Position numbers and translations under genes: made by a program. Of a stretch of 64,000 nt of DNA, positions 36,907 to 45,900 are shown piece by piece. This stretch comes from Trichostrongylus colubriformis. Lineage: Eukaryota > Nematoda > Chromadorea > Rhabditida > Trichostrongylidae. Within the stretch, counting starts at the first letter, position 1. Every line of letters begins with the position of its first letter. Location: assembly GCA_963978905.1 (NCBI GenBank), contig OZ022261.1, positions 21,821,686-21,885,685 on the forward strand, read 5' to 3'. The notes beneath the pieces were generated by a model that saw only the letters and a program-made list of their open reading frames with translations, did no database searches and was not told where the DNA came from.

Positions 36907-39900
36907 CTATAAAAAAAATCCTTCAGATCGATATGATACCTGTGTACATCACTATTTTTAGAGTCCTACAATAACCGCCTTGAAGGCGGCATTAGGGGAA
37001 ATTTGGACGGAAAGTAAAAGAAGTAGGAGATTAGTGAATATGAAAGTCGAGGTGCCTAGTAACAGGACCGGGGAGAAAAAGTGATGGAAATGGCCAGAAC
37101 CCCGAGAAATACACAGGACTCCCTTTTCACCGTTGATCCTCTACGCGGACGACCTTTCCGTCGGCGGGTAGTCCGAAGTAGTTTTCCAACGGCATGTTGC
37201 CAAGTAAACACAACGGAGTGTTTGGAAATACGACAGCATCCATTTTCTGGAGTGAGCTTCAGGCTAAAACTGCAGAATTGCGCTGCAATACCTTTGATAT
37301 CACCGCATATACTTGGCCACTTTCATCGGGGTGAGGCAACTTACACCAGCAAATCGCTTCGCAGCGTGGCCCTCACGGCGCCACCAGTAAGACTTGCGAT
37401 TCGATTGCCCTTAGGAGACCGACAGAGCGTGGCTGCGTCAACTATGCGCATCCACCCACACTGCCTCCTTCACCCATGCCACCTAGCCTCCTCCACCTAT
37501 GCCACACTGCCTCGCTCAAAGGTCTCCATGCCCTGCCACTGGCATTCGCACCGGGCGCGCCGCTTGCCGCAGGCGGTCACGCGATTTGCTGACGTAAGAA
37601 GCCTCACACCTCTTATCGCAGCCAAGCAGGTATCACGTCGCTTGGAGGCGGGGTCGATCATCCAAAGACGCCAGCTCTTATCCGTTGCGACGTTTCTACA
37701 GCTCGGAAGCGCACTTTTTACCGAGATCTCGCCACAGATACCTTCCTAGGCTCATACTTTCCATGTGAGTAACTTCTTTTAGGGATTTCTCAATAACCAC
37801 ATTACCCCTAATGCTGTCTTAAAGTTTTACAAAAATGAACGTGAAGAAGGCGAACCCGCGTTTTTTCTCATAGCTCCTTTTCTACGCATAATTTCTATGC
37901 AGTTGTATACACCACTGTTTAAAAACTCGAAAATCTCGATTCTGATCACTTCACTGCCCCATAGTGCCAGTGGGCACTCATCAACGAGCTACGCTCACTG
38001 TTATTATAACTAGCGGACAATTGCGTCTACTGACAACATCTCGCAACTTTTGAAAATACCTTATACTGAGCAAGAAACATAGATTGTTTTTCTAAAGATA
38101 AGATCCTTTCGATAATAGCCTTTCCCGAGACGGCTGTCGATTTCAGTCCTCTCAAGACCGCGGTCGTACTTTGCGGTGCCGGCGGCAGGGCGTGGCTGCG
38201 TATCTCTGCGTCTCTGCACACGCCACCCTGCCTAGTTGTCAGCGTCTCTGCATCTTCCCCGTGTTACTCTCCCTCGCTGCCTGTAAACGCAGCCACGCCC
38301 TGCCGGCGGTGGTACGACTGCGGGCTTACGAAGAGCAGTCCTCGATTTCGTCATTCCCCTCGATGTCCCGTAGTCTGTTGACTCATCGGGATGGGTGAGA
38401 CGGCGTATCGACTGCCCACTTATAATCATATCTCCATTTTCACGTAGCCATTGTATCTTATTGACGATTTACCGTAGTATTAGACCGCTTACAGCACCAA
38501 GGCATAGCATCCTTTATTATACATTTTGTTCATTTACCGGTTACACCGAAAGCCCTGCGAGCTCCACCTTATACGTGGAGCCCGCTGAATTTGCATTTGT
38601 TTTGTACAATACGAATACATAGTAGTGCACACTGACCCAACGAAAGCTAGTGCTTACAATTAAAGTTTATCAGGGATTGCAGATGGGACAGCAGAAGCAA
38701 ATTTTTAGAATATATTTTGGCCCATTTTTATAATAGCCCCTCAATGTGAGCTATTCCTAAAAGATTCAAAAAGATTTTGATATTTTAATTTTTGATAACT
38801 GCTGTTTATCGCCGCAGCTCGCGATGCGAAAGTTACTACAGGGATGCTGAGTTATGGGCAAAAGCTTCGGTGCCGGACGGGACTCGAACCCTCACCGAAG
38901 CTCAACACGTTATACGTGTGAGTGCTGATAAGCTATGGCAAATATACCATTCAGAAGCTGAGTTAAGGTGAAAGGGGTGCCGGTAGTGTAATGGATTAGC
39001 ACATATCCCCGGGAAGGATGAAGTGCGGGTTCGAGTCCCGTCCAGCACCGAAGCTTTTGCCCATAACTCAGCGTCCCTGTAGTAACATTCAAAAAGAGTT
39101 TACTGGATGCATAATTCATTGGTAATATCAAATAATGGAGGGACTTAGGCCTCAGTTCTGTAAGCTGGTCTACACGATGAAAAAAAGTGGATAAGATACA
39201 ATGGCTATGTGGAAATGGGGGCACCTGTGTAAATGGTCGATTCATGTATAGTTTCATCCTTTCCAATGAGTCAACTAATTACGAGCAGATTCAGCGAGTT
39301 ACGGTGAGGCTTATTATATTAATTGATTCATACGATCATGAATGGAATTCTTATCATAATTCAATACAGGGCTTTCCTGAAGTCCTCACTTTAGCAGACA
39401 AGTACAATACAATTGGTTTCCAGTTGGAGGCCTGGAAGTGACAGCGGTCTTTTGGGAAAAGCTGGTATCGAAACGATCATTCTGAGAGGCACCGTGATCT
39501 GTATGGTTCCTATTGAGTATGGGATACCTCTTCAAAAGTTGAGAAAATCTGTTAGTGGACGCATTTGCTTGCTGGTTATAATTACAGTGAGATGAGTGCC
39601 CACTCGCACTTCGAGGCAGTGAAGTGATCAAAATCAAGTTTTCTAGTTTTGAAGTCACCATTCTGTAGAACGTCACAAGGTGAGTTTAGTGGAATATACA
39701 TCGATATGGAAACTATGCATAGAAATGGAGTTATAACGAGAAAACGCGATCCGCATTCTCCGCGTTTATTTTTGAAAACATAAGGCGGGTATTGTACATC
39801 ATGGCATATAGTAGTATAGAAAATACAACAAATGCGAATTATTAGCTGTTTAAAAATCGGAAAACTTTTTTTTTCGAGTAGTAGGCGATGTCATTTAGTC

Positions 39901-42900
39901 ACTGGGGGATATCGCAGCGGCGACTATTAATCTATTCAGATATTTGTTTTAATCATCGGTACATCCTCGCATAAATAGGAAGTCATGGATTATGGACTAC
40001 ATATCTGAAATAAACGATTCCACAGCACTAGTCACTACAGCCACTGGCAATTACCCGACATCGAATGTAAATATCAATTTTGTGATTTGTGGACAGGGTA
40101 CTCGAGAGTCGAGAATTCCTCTTCATGGGGGTCGTATTTGACCGGATAGGAGGTTGGAGGGCGTACCGCGACTGTCTCGCGATTGATAGTTTATTTCCAG
40201 CGCATTTTCAAAACATAAACTGCTTAATAAGCTTGCCACATTTTCTTGCGCATTCTTGCAAAACATAAGGCGCTGTATTGTGGGAATAAAGATCCGCTAT
40301 ACTCAAACACTGAACCACGCACAAGACGAAGAAAAAAGATTCGTAAAACAATCAAATGGTGCATCGATCGGGAAAGGAACCCGGGCCGCCCGCGTGGCAG
40401 GCGAGCATTCTACCACTGAACCACCGATGTTTTTTAGGAAAAAGCTGACGCGAAAACCCAACGGCGGCACCTGTTGGCTCGAGTCCTGAGTTGTTGTGAG
40501 AAGCAGCCATTGTGGATTGCCTTTAGAGCAATCCAATTGATAACGCAGATAATAGCCCGGAAAAGAAGAGGGAAGCACAAGTGGAGCATGGATGGATCCC
40601 TCGGTCTAATGATGAGTGGAGTGCACCCTATGTGCGGCGTGGTGTACCTATCCGGGCTTGGCTTCGAGACATGACGGAGTGAATCTCTCGAAGAAGATAC
40701 AGCGCCGATCTGATTCACAGTGTGATTAACGAGATTACGTGGTACAGTACAGCATAAAACCTATTGATCTGGAAGAACCCGAGCGAGAGCGTGTCACAGA
40801 CTTGTGTGACATGGATGAAGCAGAGCGGAACGAGTGGAGTAAATCCCTGCAGGTGACGGACGCGATAACATGGATCGCGGTAACAGTGCCTTTTAAAGAT
40901 CAGCGATAAGTAGTGAAATCTGAATTCTCAATAAGCAGGTGAGAAGCGAAGGGTTTTTCACCACATATCGTGTGACAAATTGTAAAAGAAATATATTTTT
41001 GCCTCAGGAAAGGATAGCAATGAAACACTTGCAACTATGCAATCCGGCAACAGTTACTAGTATTGTAGAGGTGAAAAAAGGGAAGATCGTTTTGGTCGCC
41101 GTCAAGAGGTGGGGTCGTACTGAAGTGGCTATTTTCCTCGACACCCGTGAGTGCCCTAGTGGTGGAGCTTTACTTGTTCACTTTCGAGAAATTTGAGACT
41201 TACTGGTAAGAGATCGGTTTCATTGTGCATGTTGTGTTGACTGAGATGATCGAAGGCATACGGATAGTATATGGCCAATTCCTCATTTAATGGACAAAAA
41301 GCAGTATCGATGTGATAAAACCTGCAAATGTTATATTCATATTCATGGACAAATTTGGGACCACCATAGTAACCTGTCCACTAATAGTGACCACTGATTT
41401 TGAAGCGTCTGCTATCTTCCATGCAGCAGCTTCCATGATGCTTAGGTTTACCGTCATTGGTTCGATCGGGAATTCAGAGAAATCCCTCGCGCGAAATTGA
41501 GCTTTTCTTTTGCATATTAAGGGCCGCATGCAAAGTTTCACACGATTTGAAACAAGAATCTGGTTAAAGCCCCTTAAAAGGACGTCTGACGGGGTGGAGT
41601 GTCCGTTGAAGCCCACGAGGGCTCTAGGCATAAAGAGGCGATGGTCACGCGGTCGCAGACGCACAGAGGAAGCAAGTCAACGGTGATCGCGGGAATATGC
41701 ACTGTGCTCTTCCAGCCGACATCTGTTGGAAAGTTGCTAGACGAGAACAGAAACTAGATGATGCTCTTACGGTTTTTCGCTTTCTATGTACATTGGCAAA
41801 TGGATCGCTTCTCGGATCATTTCCTGTTTCTGTTTATGTACTGTGCGGTAGAATGATGCTGCGAGGGATCAAAATCATAGACTTTTCGTGCACGATTTCC
41901 TCTAGCCACCACTCGAATGGTGAAATTCTCACCGTGGGTCTACTAATCGGCATCCGAGAGCCTTCCATGAGGATCCGTCATTCAACTTCTCAGTGATATC
42001 CTTCAGGGCTCGCACATCAGTTCTCGGCCCAACACCAGTGAATAGAGTTCGATTACCCGCACCACCCCATAGAGCGTCTCCAGCACCTGAATAATTTGTA
42101 TCTTCTCACAATATAAATCTTATGGCAGATTTTTGAACTGCCCTTGCGATTCATCACGGGCCTCTACGCCGCTACATCATAGAATGTGTGAATAGTTTCA
42201 GTCTCATGACCCCCTCGCTTACCTTTTCTGTGGCTTATGCACTGTTATTGTAATGCTCAAATCCTTACGTGCATTACTAAATCTAAAGGAATTACATTTT
42301 TAATAATCGCTTCTGACTTGTAAGCACCTTCCACGTTCATCGGAAGGAAGGCATCCTGGATCATTGATGGTAGGATCTCATTGTTGGGGGTGTAGCCAAG
42401 CATCTTCGACCGAAACGGGGTGTGGCAAGAGCGCCTCCCACCAACCTTCCAGAGATAACTATTCATAAGATACCCATCTAGGGATGCACACAAAAAGTGC
42501 TCATGTTGAAAATTCAGTTGCGGACCACCATGCCATTCATTAGCCAAGACAATTTTTGTCTACTTTAGGATGATCTGGGACCGAATTCTGACGGTGTGCC
42601 AGCGGTTAATCATATTTCAATGAGCACCCTCAAGAGCCTTGTGCCGGCCGCACTCTGGACCCATGAGAAAATGCTCGCTGGGATGAATAGCTACGATCGC
42701 GCTATTGCCTTCATATTTACCGAACAGACAATATCCCACCAGTGAGATGCGCCTGTTTGACGTCCTTTACTTGCACATTTCTCGTTCGCACCTCGAAATT
42801 CTAGTTATCAAGGTATCCTGAATCTCTAAACTTAACGACATTTGCTGGGTTCCTAAACGGTTCTATTTGATATGTGTTGGTACTCACTTATAACGGTTGT

Positions 42901-45900
42901 TCTCTTTGATTCAATGGAAAGATTCCCAGGCGGAGTTTTTTCTGTCTCATATTAAGCAATTCACATTTTTTGTTAAGTAAGTATTCCATTATACTGTTGC
43001 ACAGGTATAGGAATGCAATCCTTACCTTCGAATACGATATCTAAATTTCCTACACATTCGTAACCATTGTTTGTAAACCACTGCTCGAAGAAGTACCTAA
43101 ACATGCAGGATTTTGTATGTACTGTCCTCATTGGTGAATCACATTTTCCGATCCCCGTCTCCTATTCTCCATTACAACTTTATTCACTTCCTCAGAGTTG
43201 CAGTAGTGGACCACGATGGTTATCATTTACTGTCAAGTATTCGTTTACGTTTGTATGTTTACGGGTTACGTCTACCACAAAATTCTAAATCTCCTCCCTC
43301 TTCGGTCTCTTTTTCAGTGAAAGTTGAATGTGCGGCAGGACACTTACTGGGTAAAGTCACGCAAGTAGGCGGCTGGGAGAGACGGTCGTTAGGCGCGGCA
43401 CCTTGCAGCTAATTAGCAAATGGGGCCCATGGACCGTTGCTGTCACCCTAACGCCGACCATTAGACGCATCTCCTGCAACGGACAACTCGTCCTCATCAC
43501 CGAACCGATGTTGTCGTATTTGATAATTGCCATCCAAAAGACTTCGGCAAAGAAAGAAAACTGCAAGTTACTGACTTTTACAAACTACATTTTATTTCAC
43601 ATTCCACTGGCGAACTAAGCGTGGATTCTGGCAATTTTTTCCCATTTCGGCTTTTTTCGTCTCCACTACATTTTCAACAATGGGAAATGCTGCTTGCTCA
43701 CCCCGAGGTGGTAATATTGAACCATTTAGGAGTTGTGTTACGATACTTCCCTCAGTAATTTGCAGTGCTTTTCTAATAAGGTCCTTTATGTGGTAATTAT
43801 CATTCCCGTAAATGTGAGGGTTCGGTGATGTGGACGAGTTGCCCGACGCAGAAGATGCTTGGGATGGTCTGCTTTAGGGTGGCAGCTGTGGCTCATGCGC
43901 CCCAGTGGCGAGTTAGCTGCAAGGGGCCGCGCCTAACGACATACATCCGGCGGCGAGCCCCTTCTTAATGCGCAGCCAATTATGGAACAAAAAGGCAATC
44001 GTGGCGCGCGACGACGCGATTCGCCTGGTACTGTGGCCTCATATGAGTGCGTAGTCGCAGAACTGTGAAATCCAGTAATTTTTGCAGTAGGCTTCAGTCA
44101 TTCGCTTTCTCCATTGACCTATCTGCAGTAAATTGACCCCACAGCATCTAAAAAAGTACCTTTCTCCTTTTCGTTCTGGATGAGCAAAATTGGCTAGATA
44201 GGCTCGATTGCCCTTCACGACTGCAGCATTGGCAGAGAACACCATGTCGGGGAATGAATCAGCTCCCTAAAATGTAATGGTATACACATTAATTTCATCA
44301 AAGACGACTACAGTGTCTTTAAAGTGGCATGTGCCTGCACTGCGTTTAGTATACCTTGACCCTGTGTGACTGTCTTGGGCCAACTGATGAAAAAGTTTGT
44401 AATTTTATCATCTCCTGATGTTTTTATAATCAACACTAATCAGCCCACATCGGAAAAATTGAAGCCATGATAGGCCTGGGGGTGGGGCAGATCCAGGATT
44501 GGAGGCCCGGACTGCCTAGTGGGAGCACTTGTCAACACTCCATCCTTCCCTTGTTCCAAATACTTATGTCCTTGCGTGTTCTTACGGTTTAGCTCATTCC
44601 GTTATGTGGAGTGAGATGGGCAAAGGACTGGGAATGATCGACTTTTTGAAAGAAGCGCGTGCGCTTTTAAATCGATTTGCGCTGCCTTGACGAACACTGG
44701 CCGGTGGGTCTTGAGAAGGTCGGAACTAGAATATCTCCATTGGAAAAGCCCTTGTAATCGTTTTCGTGAGAAACATCTCCAGTGCTATCTAAACAAACTG
44801 TTTCGGCTATATACATATGTAGGTGTCCAATGCATTCTATAAAACTTCCTGATAGTGTCTTATGTACCTGCATTTTTTGAATATGACTCCTGCAGTAAGG
44901 TTCATGGCTTGGAAGCGAAGATTCATTCCTAGGTGGACGAGAGAAGGTTCCAAAGGATGCTGCGGGACAGGCTTTTTCCAGCGCTTCAACCAGTTCCTAC
45001 ATGGAATGAGTAACGGCCGCGGCATCCGAAATTTTCATTCCCTGGTGAAGCGGGAAATAAAACGATTCTGTGGGGTGGAAAGAATAGTGTATAAGGTTAC
45101 CTACGATCTCCCGTAAGTAGTACTACTGCAGAAACGTAGAGGAAAATTTCAACAAATCAAACTATTACAGGTTAGCCTCAAATCGAACTATAAACGTTAC
45201 ACAACGTGGCAATCAGCCAAGTTCTTGTCAGTTTGAAATTGAGAAGTGATAACTGTGTTATCATGCGGCCTCCGTATGTCATTGTTTGCGCAAAGTTCAA
45301 TGAACAGAACATAAAATGATTGCGCGCAGGTTGTTACAAACATGAGTTCATACGAAAACAGAATCATGCAATGAAACATTACTTATATATGTAAGTGAGA
45401 GCGAAGCATTTCGGATTAGGGCTATTTCAAATTTGCAAGTTAAAGAGAGCTTTTATGAGCTACATGCGACGAGTAAGATTACAAACATCACTCAAAGGTT
45501 TCTTTCTGGGAAAATATTGGGTCATTGCATATGTAGGTTATGTCGCTTTTTTTTGAAGGGAAATTTTCTCATGAAGTCACAAGTTGCAACATGGTAAATA
45601 CCATCCGAAAGAGATTTATCTACTTCAAAAAGAAGTATGCACAATTTTTGGGTATATAGTATAGGGCCGATTTTCCGAAAAAAATTGACTAAACCAGCAA
45701 TTAACTATATCACTAGCATGTAATAGGATTCCTTATGACGTTTATTCACAATTTATTTTTTCAACAGAGTAAGATATTCGATCAATGATGTGTCCCCGTT
45801 CCTATTCACTACCTCTTCTTAACGTGTCACCACTCTTTACACTGGACTGGATGAGAAAATTTTCTAGCCTTGATTGAAGAAATTGTCACGAAAGAACGGA

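Noticed and set aside
37081..37749. 222-codon plus-strand frame, one of the longest in the window
   Set aside because: It covers repeat family D; the colinear repeat at 5.4 kb does not keep the frame, and no motif is present.
41697..41996. 99-codon plus-strand frame
   Set aside because: Antisense shadow of enzyme exon 5.
44837..45116. Open frames on both strands that look protein-like
   Set aside because: In intron 2 of the enzyme gene; the flanking exons join in phase without them and no family was recognised.
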